A stretch of DNA of 64,000 nucleotides from assembly GCF_036178845.1 (NCBI RefSeq), contig NZ_CP108070.1, forward strand, positions 11,718,001 through 11,782,000. The letters run 5' to 3'. A program made the translations under genes and the position numbers. Each line of letters starts with the position of its first letter. The first letter of the stretch is position 1. This DNA is from Streptomyces sp. NBC_00271 (lineage in GTDB: Bacteria; Actinomycetota; Actinomycetes; Streptomycetales; Streptomycetaceae). Shown piece after piece: positions 53,972 to 62,400 of this stretch. The notes beneath the pieces were generated by a model that saw only the letters and a list, made by a program, of their open reading frames with translations, was not told the DNA's origin and did not search any database.

Positions 53972-54667
53972 TCAGGACTGCTCGCGGCAGTCCTCTTCGG
54001 TGCACTCGAGAGTGACGAGGGTCTGGTCGACCTGCTGGCTGGTCAGAGGAGGTTCGGGCAGTTCGTGGGCGCCCTCGGTGCGGAAGGCGTCGAGCATCAG
54101 GTGGAGGTGGCGGCGCCAGGCCTGGGGGGCGATGGTGCGTGTGGCCCGGATGATCCCGGCCTGGGACCAGATCACGAAGGCGATGTCCTGCGCGGTGACG
54201 TCGCCGCGCAGGACGCCCTGTTCCTGGGCGTTGCGCATGATCTGGATGCAGAGTTCCTTGGCGCGTTCGTACATCTCGCGGCCGGCCACGTGAAGGGGCA
54301 GCCGTGCCGAGACCAGGTCGTTGAAGGCGCGGTCGCAGGCCTGCAGCTGGCAGAGTTTCTCCAGGTAGCGGCAGAACCCCTCCCAGGCGTCGTCCATGGC
54401 CGCGGCTTCTTCCGCGGTGGTGAGCAGTTCCGTGTACTTCGCGTTGAAGAGTGTTTCGACCAGGTCGAGCCGGGTGGGGAAGTGGCGGTAGAGCGTGCCG
54501 ATCGCGACGCCGGCCTCGCGGGCGACGCCCTCCAGGGACGCCCCGAGGCCCTGCTCGGAGAAGGCCGCGCGGGCGGCGGCCATGATCGCGTCCCTGTTGC
54601 GCTGTGCGTCACGGCGCAGGGGTTTCGCCGGTGTCTCCCTCGCGGACGGGGCGTGCTGGTGGCTCAT
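53972..54667 (-). CDS. TetR-family transcriptional regulator
   Basis: A 231-residue TetR regulator. The N-terminal HTH is RDAIMAAARAAFSEQGLGASLEGVAREAGVAIGTLYRHFPTRLDLVE (about residues 25-70), followed by a helical ligand domain. Copy 1 of a 17-base repeat lies 12 bases ahead of its start (54679-54695), with further copies at 54766 and 54802. This placement suggests self-regulation and control of the divergent secreted-protein gene at 54924. Confidence 0.87.
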   Translation of the reverse strand: MSHQHAPSARETPAKPLRRDAQRNRDAIMAAARAAFSEQGLGASLEGVAREAGVAIGTLYRHFPTRLDLVETLFNAKYTELLTTAEEAAAMDDAWEGFCRYLEKLCQLQACDRAFNDLVSARLPLHVAGREMYERAKELCIQIMRNAQEQGVLRGDVTAQDIAFVIWSQAGIIRATRTIAPQAWRRHLHLMLDAFRTEGAHELPEPPLTSQQVDQTLVTLECTEEDCREQS

Positions 54668-54678
54668 GACTCGAGCGT

Positions 54679-54818
54679 AACATGAGGCCCCCCTCGAATT
54701 CGGGTGTTGTCATGTTTCCGATCGCAATCTTGCCCTTCTGACGTGCTGTGATGAGCCTCACTGCAAACATGAGGCACCCCTCGGGTACGGTGGCAGAGCC
54801 GAACGTGAGGCACCCCTC
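54679..54818. promoter_or_regulatory. Three 17-base operator-like direct repeats
   Basis: AACATGAGGCCCCCCTC (54679-54695), AACATGAGGCACCCCTC (54766-54782) and AACGTGAGGCACCCCTC (54802-54818). Each contains the dyad GAGG-N4-CCTC. They lie between tetR and the divergent secreted-protein gene and are probable TetR binding sites. Confidence 0.65.
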
Positions 54819-54923
54819 CGGATGACCTTGCGGCAAGCCGACTGACCCGGGATTTCCGGATCTCGGTTCACACAGAAGCGGCGGCCGCCAGTTCGGCGGA
54901 ACCGCGGCAGTCTCGCAAGGGAA

Positions 54924-55301
54924 ATGACCATGAACAGCATGACCAAGCGCGTCTCGATGGCACTCGCCTCCACGGCACTGGCCGGCGGAGCCCTTCTCGG
55001 AGCCGGCGGCTCGGCGTCGGCAGCCACGGCTTCGGTGCCCGTGCAGCACACGCAGTACGTGTCCGCCACCTCCGCGACCAGCAGCGAGCAAGCCGGCCGC
55101 CACACGGACGACGACCACCGTGGGCAGGACACCGTGCGCTACGTACGGACTGCGGACCACGAGGGCGAAGCGGTCTCGTGGCGCGGCGTCAGCGCCGCCC
55201 GCTGGTACCAGGACCAGGTCGACGAAGCGGCCTCGTGGCACGGTGTCAGCGCCGCCCGCTGGTACGAGGACCAGGTCATGTGGTCCCTGAACCACAGCTG
55301 A
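54924..55301 (+). CDS. Secreted protein with an internal tandem repeat
   Basis: A 125-residue protein with a Sec signal peptide (basic start, ALASTALAGGALLGAGGSASA, cut near residue 32). The C-terminal third holds two near-identical units: SWRGVSAARWYQDQV and SWHGVSAARWYEDQV, separated by DEAA. The middle is Asp/His-rich (HTDDDHRGQD). Family and function were not recognised. It is divergent from tetR across the triple repeat. AAGG precedes the first of two in-frame ATGs. Confidence 0.68.
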   Translation: MTMNSMTKRVSMALASTALAGGALLGAGGSASAATASVPVQHTQYVSATSATSSEQAGRHTDDDHRGQDTVRYVRTADHEGEAVSWRGVSAARWYQDQVDEAASWHGVSAARWYEDQVMWSLNHS

Positions 55302-55985
55302 CGCGGCCCGAGCCGCCCCACTCCGGAACGCCGGCGCCTGCCCACACAGCAACACGGCCGCACCCCGGCCGGCCAGGATCCCGGATCGCGCGCCCCACGG
55401 CGGTCCGCGCCCGCATGGAGACGAACGCCACACGCAAGGCGAAGGCACTCTGGCCCTCAGCGCCCGCCACGCCGACCACGGCCAGGCCCGCACCGACACA
55501 TGAACCCCGTCGACCGCCTTTCTTGCCGATCGCTTCCCCACACGCCGTGACACCCCGCCGGACCGGGCAGGTCCACTCCACGCCGGGACAGTCACCCGAC
55601 GCGAACGCCCAGAACACCACCCCAGGGCGATCGACCGGCCGGGCCGGATCCGGGGCCGCAGTGGTCACAGACGTGCCCGATGAGTCTGCCGACGACGTGC
55701 AGCCGTACGCATGGCCGGCAGTTCCTTGCTCCGGTTGCAGCGAGCCGGGGGAGCCCCGGACGCCGAAGCGGTCAGCAGGACTGCTCGCGCGGCCGGCCGG
55801 ATCGTTCGCGGTGATCGGCTCGCCATCGTGCGGTGCCGACGGACTCCGGGCACGTCGAGGCGCGGGCGCGCCACGCGCCCGCGGTGACCGAACCGGTCCC
55901 GTCGGTCTTGCCGCGGACCACACGTCGATCTCCACCAGGCCCTCAGCGCGGCCGCCGAACTGCTCAGCGACCGTGCCCGGCCCCG
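55302..55985. other. 684-base gap, no convincing gene
   Basis: Open frames are Pro/Arg/Gly-rich shadows. A plus-strand stretch near 55918-55980 (HVDLHQALSAAAELLSDRARPRYRG) has coding-like composition but neither start nor context. CCCCG/CGGGG near 55981-55996 forms a hairpin at the end of the VOC gene. Confidence 0.4.
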
Positions 55986-56708
55986 CTACCGGGGCCTTTG
56001 TACGGAGAACTCGTTGCCGTCGGGGTCGAGCATCAGCACCCGGACGCCGTCGCCCGCGCCGATGCCGGTGCGCGTCGCACCGAGCGAGATCAGGCGCTCG
56101 ACCTCCGCCTCCCCGTCGGCGTCGGCGGGGAGCGCCAGCTCCAAGTACAGCCTGTTCGTGCCTGTCTTCGGCGCCACCGGAGGACCACCCCAGGTGATCT
56201 TCGTACCGCCGTCCGGCGATTGGATCGCGGTCTCCTGGTCCTGGTCCCAGACCAGCGGCCACCGCAGCGCCTTGCTCCAGAAGTAGCCGACCTCCTGCGT
56301 ACCGTCGCAGGCCAGCGCTCCGATGACACCGGTGTCGGCGAGGAACTTGTTGCCCGCCTCGATCACGCAGAACTCGTTGCCGTCCGGATCGGCGAGCACC
56401 ACATGTCCTTCTTCCGGGAGTTGGCCCACGTCGATGTGTGTCCCGCCGAGTTCCAGTGCCCTGGCCACCGTCTGCTGCTGGTCCTCCGGGGAGGTGCTCG
56501 TCAGGTCGAAGTGTGCCCGGTTCTGGCCGGTCTTCGGCTCCTGGCTCGGCAGGAAACGGATGCGGAACCCGTCGGCATCAGGGGGCAGGATCGCGACGCC
56601 GTCGTCCGGACCGTCGGCCAACTCCCAGCCCAGGACCCCGGACCAGAAGCGCGCCAGGCCCGACGGCCGGGTCGCGTTGAAGCAGATCGCGAACAGTTGA
56701 CTGGTCAT
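55986..56708 (-). CDS. VOC-family (glyoxalase-like) protein, two domains
   Basis: A 240-residue protein with two tandem vicinal-oxygen-chelate (Glyoxalase_6-type) modules. Each ends in the same block: HVVLADPDGNEFCVIE and VRVLMLDPDGNEFSVQ. FNATRPSGLARFWSGVLGWEL starts the first module and YFWSKALRWPLVWD the second. Such proteins bind metals or small molecules and include glyoxalases, resistance proteins and dioxygenases. The specific activity is unknown. Confidence 0.83.
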   Translation of the reverse strand: MTSQLFAICFNATRPSGLARFWSGVLGWELADGPDDGVAILPPDADGFRIRFLPSQEPKTGQNRAHFDLTSTSPEDQQQTVARALELGGTHIDVGQLPEEGHVVLADPDGNEFCVIEAGNKFLADTGVIGALACDGTQEVGYFWSKALRWPLVWDQDQETAIQSPDGGTKITWGGPPVAPKTGTNRLYLELALPADADGEAEVERLISLGATRTGIGAGDGVRVLMLDPDGNEFSVQRPR

Positions 56709-57065
56709 ACCCCGTGCATCTCCGATCCATCGACGGTCGACACGGCGACTCGCCCTCCGCGCGGGCGCAGCCTAGGGGCGGCCGTGCGGCACCCGCATCC
56801 GAGTTTCCGGCGCGGGCACGGCGGCGCAGGCGGTCAGATCCAGGTCGAGGCGGGCAGGGGCGCAGTGTTCTGAGGGGCCGACATCCGAGGTCAACTGGTC
56901 CTGCTGAACACGTCACAGGCCGCAGCGCGTTGCTTCCGCGATGCAGCACCCGCCGTCCTTTACTCGGTCGCTGCGGCGCGCTTCTTCTTCGTCTGTGCTC
57001 CCCGGTTCACCGCCGACGGGCGGGGGAACTGCGCACGGCGGAGAGCCGCGCCGGGCGGCCGGTGG
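56709..57065. other. 357-base gap before the toxin remnant
   Basis: No gene was recognised. The region may contain decayed 5' sequence of the polymorphic toxin, but no domain could be read in it. Confidence 0.35.
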
Positions 57066-57697
57066 ATGAGGGCGGCCGGACGCGGGAGCACCTTCCGGAC
57101 CGTGATGGCCGTCGAGGACCGGGCCGGTCTGGCATCCCGCGAGGTCTACGACCTGACGGTCGACGGTATCCACACGTTCTACGTCAGCACCGAAGGTGCC
57201 CACCCGCAGAACCTCCTCGTCCACAACTGCCAGGACCTCGTCGTCGACGAGGATGTCGAAGGGGCGCACACCATCGGCGACCACGGGACCCCGGACGACG
57301 ACGTCATGGAGGCGAAGGCCCTCGACCCGAGAACCGGGGCATCGCCACGCGCTGGGCCAGTCTCGACATCGCCCGAGAGGCCGTCGACAAGGCCGTCACC
57401 CAGTGGCTCGAACACGATCCGGACCACCTGCAACAGCTCGTCAAATGGCAGAACGAGCAGGCGCAGAGAAAGGCCAAGGGGAAGCTGCTGAATCTCAAGA
57501 AGATCCGCTGGGAGGTGAGGGACGTCGAAACCAGGGGCGGACCGATAGGCTACAAGTGGGTCAAGGACGGAACTACCGCCGAAAAGAGCGCGGTGACCTC
57601 CAAGTGGGTCATCGTCCATCTGAAATACATCGGCAAGGGCAACCGCGCGCACCCTCTTGGCAAATGGGTCGTGTACACCTCCTATCTGGAAGGGTGA
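57066..57697 (+). pseudogene. Polymorphic toxin C-terminus: HINT remnant plus RNase-A-like domain
   Basis: The first part shows the end of a HINT (pretoxin intein-like) domain: REVYDLTVDGIHTFYVSTEGAHPQNLLVHNC. A toxin domain follows (DLVVDEDVEGAHTIGDHG, then in another frame RGIATRWASLDIAREAVDKAVTQWL, KWVVYTSYLEG). Its layout matches the CdiA-CT RNase-A-like family: an early His, an AT-x-W/F-SLD stretch, and a late YTSY. One base is missing near 57330, and no start or N-terminal delivery domain is present. It is an orphan toxin tip. Its stop overlaps the next gene. Confidence 0.7.
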
Positions 57698-58446
57698 CCG
57701 TGGCCCACGAGCATGAGAGCGATGTCGAGGACGATTTCGTCGAGGCCGAATTCATCGAAGACATCTACGTGACGGACCTCGGGCTGACCTGGCTGGCCTC
57801 TCGATGGGAGGTGCTGGAAGAGTTCTACAGGGAGCACTTCCCGTCCCGTGCCGTGGACCCCGGCCCCGTCACGGTGTGGCTCATGCTGGCGGACTCATCG
57901 GTCGACCAGTTCGACCGCTCCAAGGCCGCCCAACTGGGCCAGGACGTGCAGCGACTGCTGCGCTCACCGCTGCCGGACGAGACGATCCGTACGGTGTGGC
58001 TCGCCGCCACCCACGGCATCCTCGACCCGCACGAGCACGGCATGACGGCCCGTACCTGGCTGCGGCGGATCGAGGAGGCGTGGCTGGCCCGCGTGCACCA
58101 GGACGATCCGGCGTTCGCGCCTCCGCCACCACAGCCAGTGGTCGACGAGGAGCTGCGGCGGGCGGTGATCCAGGTGATCCACACGGTCGCGGAGCCATTG
58201 CGCCTCGCCTCGGAGCAGCCCCCGTACGGGGTTCCGGTGACCGGCCTGGTCCCCGCGCTGGAGCGGGTGGTCACCGAGGCGTGCGCCGACCTCGGCTACC
58301 GGCTCTTCCTGCGCGCGGTGAAGGCCTACTTCGTGCCGGTGCCGGCCGACGGGGAGACGTACGGCAGGTTCGTCGCTCTCGGTGAGCGGTTCGGCTACCC
58401 GTACTGGGTCGTGCGCGAAGGACTCAACGACCGCCGGACCGACTGA
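57694..58446 (+). CDS. Probable immunity protein for the adjacent toxin
   Basis: A 250-residue acidic cytosolic protein without signal or known domain. It starts with GTG at 57694, which overlaps the toxin stop by four bases (GTGA), or at GTG 57700. Gene order and acidic charge (DVEDDFVEAEFIEDIYVTDL) suit an immunity protein that binds a basic RNase domain. It is intact while the toxin is broken, as is often seen in orphan immunity loci. Function is inferred from position only. Confidence 0.6.
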   Translation: MTVAHEHESDVEDDFVEAEFIEDIYVTDLGLTWLASRWEVLEEFYREHFPSRAVDPGPVTVWLMLADSSVDQFDRSKAAQLGQDVQRLLRSPLPDETIRTVWLAATHGILDPHEHGMTARTWLRRIEEAWLARVHQDDPAFAPPPPQPVVDEELRRAVIQVIHTVAEPLRLASEQPPYGVPVTGLVPALERVVTEACADLGYRLFLRAVKAYFVPVPADGETYGRFVALGERFGYPYWVVREGLNDRRTD

Positions 58447-58455
58447 CGCCGAGGT

Positions 58456-58488
58456 GTGGGGCGGGCGGACAGACTCCGCCCGCCCCAC
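58456..58488 (+). terminator. Perfect 14-bp stem terminator
   Basis: GTGGGGCGGGCGGA, loop CAGAC, then its exact complement, ten bases after the immunity-gene stop. There is no T tract. Confidence 0.65.
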
Positions 58489-58491
58489 GCG

Positions 58492-58563
58492 GCACGTCGG
58501 GGGTCCGGCATCCACATGACGCACCCCCGCACGTCGGGGGCGGGCACCCACGTGACGCACCCC
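58492..58563. repeat. 37-base tandem repeat, two copies
   Basis: Two units start GCACGTCGGGGG and end TGACGCACCCC (58492-58527 and 58529-58563). The unit ends ACATGACGCACCCC and ACGTGACGCACCCC resemble the TetR-region repeats AACATGAGGCACCCC at 54679-54818. Confidence 0.6.
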
Positions 58564-58582
58564 ACCTCCCACGCAGGCCCGA

Positions 58583-59294
58583 CTACGGTGGCGGACACCC
58601 CATGACCCCGACCACAGCAGGCCAGCGCGCTGGCGTACCTGGCCGACCTCCCGTGCGCCCGGGGTTCTTTGAGGAAGCCCTTCGGGAGGGTGCCTTCTTC
58701 GCGGGCTTGGCCGGCACCTTGGGCGCATCCGTCTCGCCGCGCGCCGCCCGGGCCTTGTGGACCGACTCCTGCAGCGTGGCCATCAGGTTCCACCAGCTGT
58801 CCCGGCAGGGCCGTCGGCTCGGGGGCCTCCGGCGGCGGGCGGTCTGCCTGCTTGGCCTCGATCACCGCGTGCAGGACTTCGGTGTACCGGTCGGTGAACT
58901 CGGGGCCGGTGAGGTCGTCGCGGGTCATGGCCTCGATCAGCGCCATGGCCTCGTCGATCTCGTCTTCGCCCAGGGTGACCGGAGGGGGGACCACAGCGGC
59001 CGGGACGAACGCGATCAGCTCGATGGCACGCGCCTTGGGCAGCGGCAGGGCCCGCAGCTCTTCGTCCGTGACCGGGACGACCCGGCCGTCCGGCAGTTCA
59101 CAGCCGCGCCCGATCTCTGCGAATGTGACCTCGCGGTCCTCCGCCTCGCACCAGTGGTGGTTGCGCACCAGGCCGTGGTCGGCGGTGTGGATCTGGCGGA
59201 AGCGCGCGGCATGGTCTTCGGTCGCGCTCAGGACCGTGATCGGGACGCTGACGAGCCCGAATGAGATAGCGCCGTTGAAGATGCTCGCGGGCAT
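58583..59294 (-). pseudogene. ku: Ku protein gene with internal deletion and frameshift
   Basis: Bacterial Ku binds DNA ends in non-homologous end joining. The N-terminus is intact (FNGAISFGLVSVPITVLSATEDHAARFRQIH, PLPKARAIELIAFVPAA). About 85 residues of the central barrel, which encircles DNA, are missing in frame; the sequence jumps to DEIDEAMALIEAMTRDDLTGPEF. The C-terminus (MATLQESVHKARAARGE, then a Lys/Ala/Pro-rich tail) is in another frame. The product should not form a working ring. No ligD lies nearby. Confidence 0.82.
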
Positions 59295-59415
59295 GGCACA
59301 CCTCCGGGGCCCGGAGCACTACCAGCTGTGGGATCTCAGATTGGCTCCGTGCTGGGAGTACGCATGAACCTTTCTGCCGTCACGATCAGTGTCCGTCGTA
59401 GAGATGGTGAAGTTG

Positions 59416-59844
59416 TTAAGGATCTGGGGTGGTCAGCTGCTTCGCTCGACCTGTTGCGCTCAGCCGCTCCGCGGCGGACGTTCCGCTGGGTGGCAGTCGC
59501 TGTGTGATCCGGTCGAACAAGTCCGTCAGCGGCTCGCCGACGTCCTGACCGAACTCGGTCAGCCCGTAGGTGACTTGGGGCGGCGTCGTCGGCTCGACCT
59601 CCCGCCAGACCAGGCCGTCCTGGACCAGTGCGCGCAGTGTCTGAGCGAGCATCTTCTCGCTGATGCCCTGGATGCTGTCACGCAGCTCGTAAAACCGAAG
59701 GTCGTTGCTCCGTAAGGAGATCAGCACCCAGATACCCCACCTGCTGGTCACGTGGTCGACCACGTCGCGCGCAGGGCAGTCGGTGTGAAACACCTCATAC
59801 CGATTGCCCGCCTCGGCCTGCGTCAGCTGCGCGCCTTCCCCCAT
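59416..59844 (-). CDS. HxlR-family transcriptional regulator
   Basis: A 142-residue winged-helix regulator. The family core is DCPARDVVDHVTSRWGIWVLISL, RFYELRDSIQGISEKMLAQTLRALVQDGLVWREV. The single Cys near the N-terminus is the redox-sensing residue in related HypR/QorR/YodB proteins. It is divergent from the NmrA-type gene at 59937, with an inverted-repeat operator between. Confidence 0.88.
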   Translation of the reverse strand: MGEGAQLTQAEAGNRYEVFHTDCPARDVVDHVTSRWGIWVLISLRSNDLRFYELRDSIQGISEKMLAQTLRALVQDGLVWREVEPTTPPQVTYGLTEFGQDVGEPLTDLFDRITQRLPPSGTSAAERLSATGRAKQLTTPDP

Positions 59845-59870
59845 GTCCGGAGCTTACCTCTGGGTATGTT

Positions 59871-59885
59871 CTTACGGAAAGTAAG
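59871..59885. promoter_or_regulatory. HxlR operator candidate
   Basis: CTTAC-GGAAA-GTAAG is a perfect inverted repeat 27 bases upstream of the HxlR start and 52 bases before the NmrA-type start. A CTTAC half site recurs at 59853-59857. The placement suits repression of both genes. Confidence 0.65.
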
Positions 59886-59936
59886 CCCGACTCCTAGCGT
59901 CAATTGCCGCAGTGCACAACGGACTAGGAGCTGAAC

Positions 59937-60776
59937 ATGATCGTGGTGACCGGGGCTACCGGGAATGTGGGCCGGCCTTTGACGCAGGCCTTGGCCGAAG
60001 CGGGCGAGCAGGTGACAGCGGTGTCGCGGCACGCGGCGGCGGTGCCGGACGGGGTCCGGCACGTGCCGGCTGACTTGGCCGAGCCGCAGGGTCTCACTCC
60101 CGCGTTGGACGGGGCGAAGGCGCTGTTCCTCCTGCTGTCCGGCGACCTGCACGCCCCCGAAGCCAGGCCGACCGACATCATCGACCTGGCCGCGGCCAGC
60201 GGGGTCGGCCGGGTCGTCCTGCTGTCTTCGCAGGGCGTGGCGACCAGGCCGCTCGGCCCGTCGCGGATCGCGATGCGCGCGGTGGAGGACGCGTTGAGAG
60301 AGTCCGGCCTGGACTGGGCCGTCCTGCGACCGGGCGGCTTCGCCTCCAACGCCTTGGCCTGGGCGGAGTCCGTCCGCACGCAAGGGATGGTCGCCGCACC
60401 CTTCGGCGACGTCGGGGTTCCGATCGTCGACCCGGCGGACATCGCCGAGGTCGCGGCGGCCTGTCTGCTGGACGACCGGCACACCGGCGGAGTCTTCGAG
60501 CTGACCGGGCCCGAGGTGATCACGCCGCGTCAGCAGACGGAAGCCGTCGCCGCCGCGCTCGGCTCGCCAGTGCGGTTCCACGAACTCACCCGCGAGGAGG
60601 CCAAGGCCGCAATGACCCAGTTCGTGCCGCCGGAACTCGCCGACGACACCCTGGACATCATCGCCGCCCCGAACCCCGCCGAACTACGGATCAGTTCGGA
60701 CGTGGAACGAGTCCTCGGCCGCGCCCCGAGCCCCTTCAGCAACTGGGTCGCCCGTAGCATCGCCGCTTTCCGCTGA
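59937..60776 (+). CDS. NAD(P)-binding quinone-reductase-like protein (NmrA type)
   Basis: A 279-residue atypical SDR. The cofactor motif is VVTGATGNVGRPL at residues 3-15; VVLLSSQGV and LRPGGFASN follow the QorB/NmrA pattern. AGGAG lies seven bases upstream of the ATG. It is divergent from HxlR and is the likely HxlR target, as with qorA/qorB-type genes that reduce quinones under electrophile stress. The activity is inferred. Confidence 0.85.
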   Translation: MIVVTGATGNVGRPLTQALAEAGEQVTAVSRHAAAVPDGVRHVPADLAEPQGLTPALDGAKALFLLLSGDLHAPEARPTDIIDLAAASGVGRVVLLSSQGVATRPLGPSRIAMRAVEDALRESGLDWAVLRPGGFASNALAWAESVRTQGMVAAPFGDVGVPIVDPADIAEVAAACLLDDRHTGGVFELTGPEVITPRQQTEAVAAALGSPVRFHELTREEAKAAMTQFVPPELADDTLDIIAAPNPAELRISSDVERVLGRAPSPFSNWVARSIAAFR

Positions 60777-60903
60777 GGCACAACTCAGCTGAAGCGCCCG
60801 GGCAGCTTCGTGCGACTACGGCCGCACGGGGCGACCCCGCAGCGCCACCTCCCGCCACCAGCCAGAACGACGTTCACCGGATAACCGGAGGATGCCCTGG
60901 CCT

Positions 60904-61119
60904 TTAGGCCGGGGAGGAATCCGGCTTCCCGCGTAGCGGGGCAGGGGTAGCCGAGTCGCCGCCGGGCGATTCGGCGTCCACTGCGGAAGTGCCGAGGACG
61001 CCTTCCAGGGGGTAGATGAGATCGGCGTTGAGTGACCGCCGCTCGCGCTTGGCGTGGGCAGTCCGGCGGGCATGAAGTGCGGTGGGGATCCTGGCAGTTA
61101 TGCGTATCCCGTCGTCCAT
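60904..61119 (-). CDS. Ribbon-helix-helix DNA-binding protein inside the TnpB element
   Basis: A 71-residue protein. Residues 3-38 (DGIRITARIPTALHARRTAHAKRERRSLNADLIYPLE) match the Arc/HicB-type ribbon-helix-helix fold: one beta strand, then two helices with SLNA between. The tail is Pro/Ala/Ser-rich and disordered. Its ATG is only 20 bases from the divergent tnpB ATG, and its TAA lies in the left-end hairpin. It is probably a repressor of tnpB or of its guide RNA; this is inference. Confidence 0.7.
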   Translation of the reverse strand: MDDGIRITARIPTALHARRTAHAKRERRSLNADLIYPLEGVLGTSAVDAESPGGDSATPAPLRGKPDSSPA

Positions 61120-61139
61120 GGTCGCTACGCTGGCACACC

Positions 61140-62341
61140 ATGACGGCACCATTGGAAGTCGGGGAGGCCGGGCACGCCCGGTACACCTACCGGCTTCGGG
61201 TGTCATCCACCGCGCTCACGGCGCTGCTGGGCGAGTGGGACCGGTGCCGGTGGATCTGGAACGAATGCTGCGCCCGGTCCAAGAAGGCCCGCCGGGACGA
61301 GGAGAAGGCGGTCCGGCGCGGCTGGACAAGATGCTGACCGAGGCCCGCACCCGCAATGCGTGGCTGCGTGAGGGCAGCAGTGTTCCGCAGCAGCAGATCA
61401 TCCGGGACTTCGGCAAGTCCCGTGCCAGGGCGTTGAAGGACATCAAGGACCGGCTGCCGATGCGGCAGCGGGCGGGGATGCCGAAGTACAAGAAGAAGTC
61501 CCTGGCCGACCCGAGCCTGAACTACAACCGCAACGGTTTCCGGCTCAAGGACGGGCGCCTGCACCTCGCGGGCGGCATCGGCGTGACGGTGGTGTGGTCG
61601 CGCGACCTTCCTGGCGACCCGTCGTCCGTGCGTGTCCACCGCGACAGCCTCGGCCACTGGTACGCCTCGTTCGTCGTGGCAGCCGAGGTCCAGCCGCTGC
61701 CGGAGACCGGCAACGTGCTGGGTATCGACTGGGGGGTGAAGCAGACCGCGACCACCACCAGCGACACCCACGACCTTCCTCACGTCGAGCACGGGCGGAA
61801 GGCCGCCGCGAAACTCACCGGGTATCAGCGGATGATGGCCCGCCGTAAGCCCAAGGCCGGGCAGGCCGCCTCCAAGGGCTACCGGACAGCGAAGAAGCTG
61901 ACGGCGAAGCTGTACAAGAAGGTCGCCCGGCAGCGCCAGGACACCGGCCGAAAATGGGCCAAGCAGGTCGTCCGCGATCATGACACCATCGCCGTCGAAG
62001 ACTTCCGCCCGAAGTTTCTCGCCAAGTCCACCATGGCCCGCAAGGCGGCCGACGCGGCGATCTCCGCCACCAAGGCGGAGCTGATCAACATGGCGCGTAA
62101 GCACGATCGGGACCTCCGGCTCGTGCGCCCCGCGCACACCACCATGGACTGCGCGCACTGCGGAGCGAGAGCCAAGCACGCACTGCCACTGTCGGAACGC
62201 ACCTACACCTGCACCGCGTGCGGAATCTCATCCCCCAGGGACAAGAACTCCGCCCGCGTGATGCTCGTCCGGGCTGGTCTCAACCCGGCTAGTGCTGATC
62301 GTAGAAGACCTGACACCCCGCCGGGGCGGCAGGCAGCGTGA
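61140..62341 (+). pseudogene. tnpB: TnpB RuvC nuclease, frameshifted near residue 62
   Basis: The protein begins MTAPLEVGEAGHARYTYRLRV in one frame through EEKAVRRG. From LDKMLTEARTRNAWLREGSS it continues in another to the end. One base is missing near 61316-61322. The rest is complete: GIDWGVKQTATTTS (Asp), IAVEDFRPK (Glu), CAHCG and CTACG zinc finger, SPRDKNSARVM (Asp). Roughly 80 percent of residues match the copy at 1-927. If the frameshift is real, no full-length nuclease is made. Confidence 0.85.
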
Positions 62342-62400
62342 GCTAGGAATCCCCCTCGCTTACGAGGGGGAGGATTCAACGTCCACCCGATGCGACCGCG
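62280..62400 (+). ncRNA. Candidate omega-RNA 3' end and guide of the second TnpB element
   Basis: The segment from GTGCTGATCGTAGAAGACCT to AGGATTCAAC closely follows 925-1014, including the terminal hairpin with compensatory change of the stem and loop. By analogy the guide would start at 62381 (GTCCACCCGATGCGAC). The conservation is seen; the RNA is inferred. Confidence 0.5.

Larger units (their letters stand above)
60885..62380 (+). mobile_element. TnpB-only IS605-family element with ribbon-helix-helix gene
   Basis: A left-end-type hairpin (CCCTGGCCTTTAGGCCGGGG) lies near 60894-60916, and a right-end hairpin (CCCCCTCGCTTACGAGGGGG) near 62350-62371, followed by AGGATTCAAC. Between them are a minus-strand RHH gene and a plus-strand tnpB; there is no tnpA. 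The right end is conserved with that at 928-1014. The left boundary is approximate. Confidence 0.6.

Noticed and set aside
54679-54818. CRISPR array
   Set aside because: There are only three copies of 17 bases with unequal spacing (87 and 36 bases) in a divergent promoter, and no cas genes.
1-62380. The two TnpB copies as ends of a 61-kb composite transposon
   Set aside because: They are only about 80 percent alike, lack tnpA, and the DNA between contains unrelated genes and other IS elements. Shared mobility is not supported.
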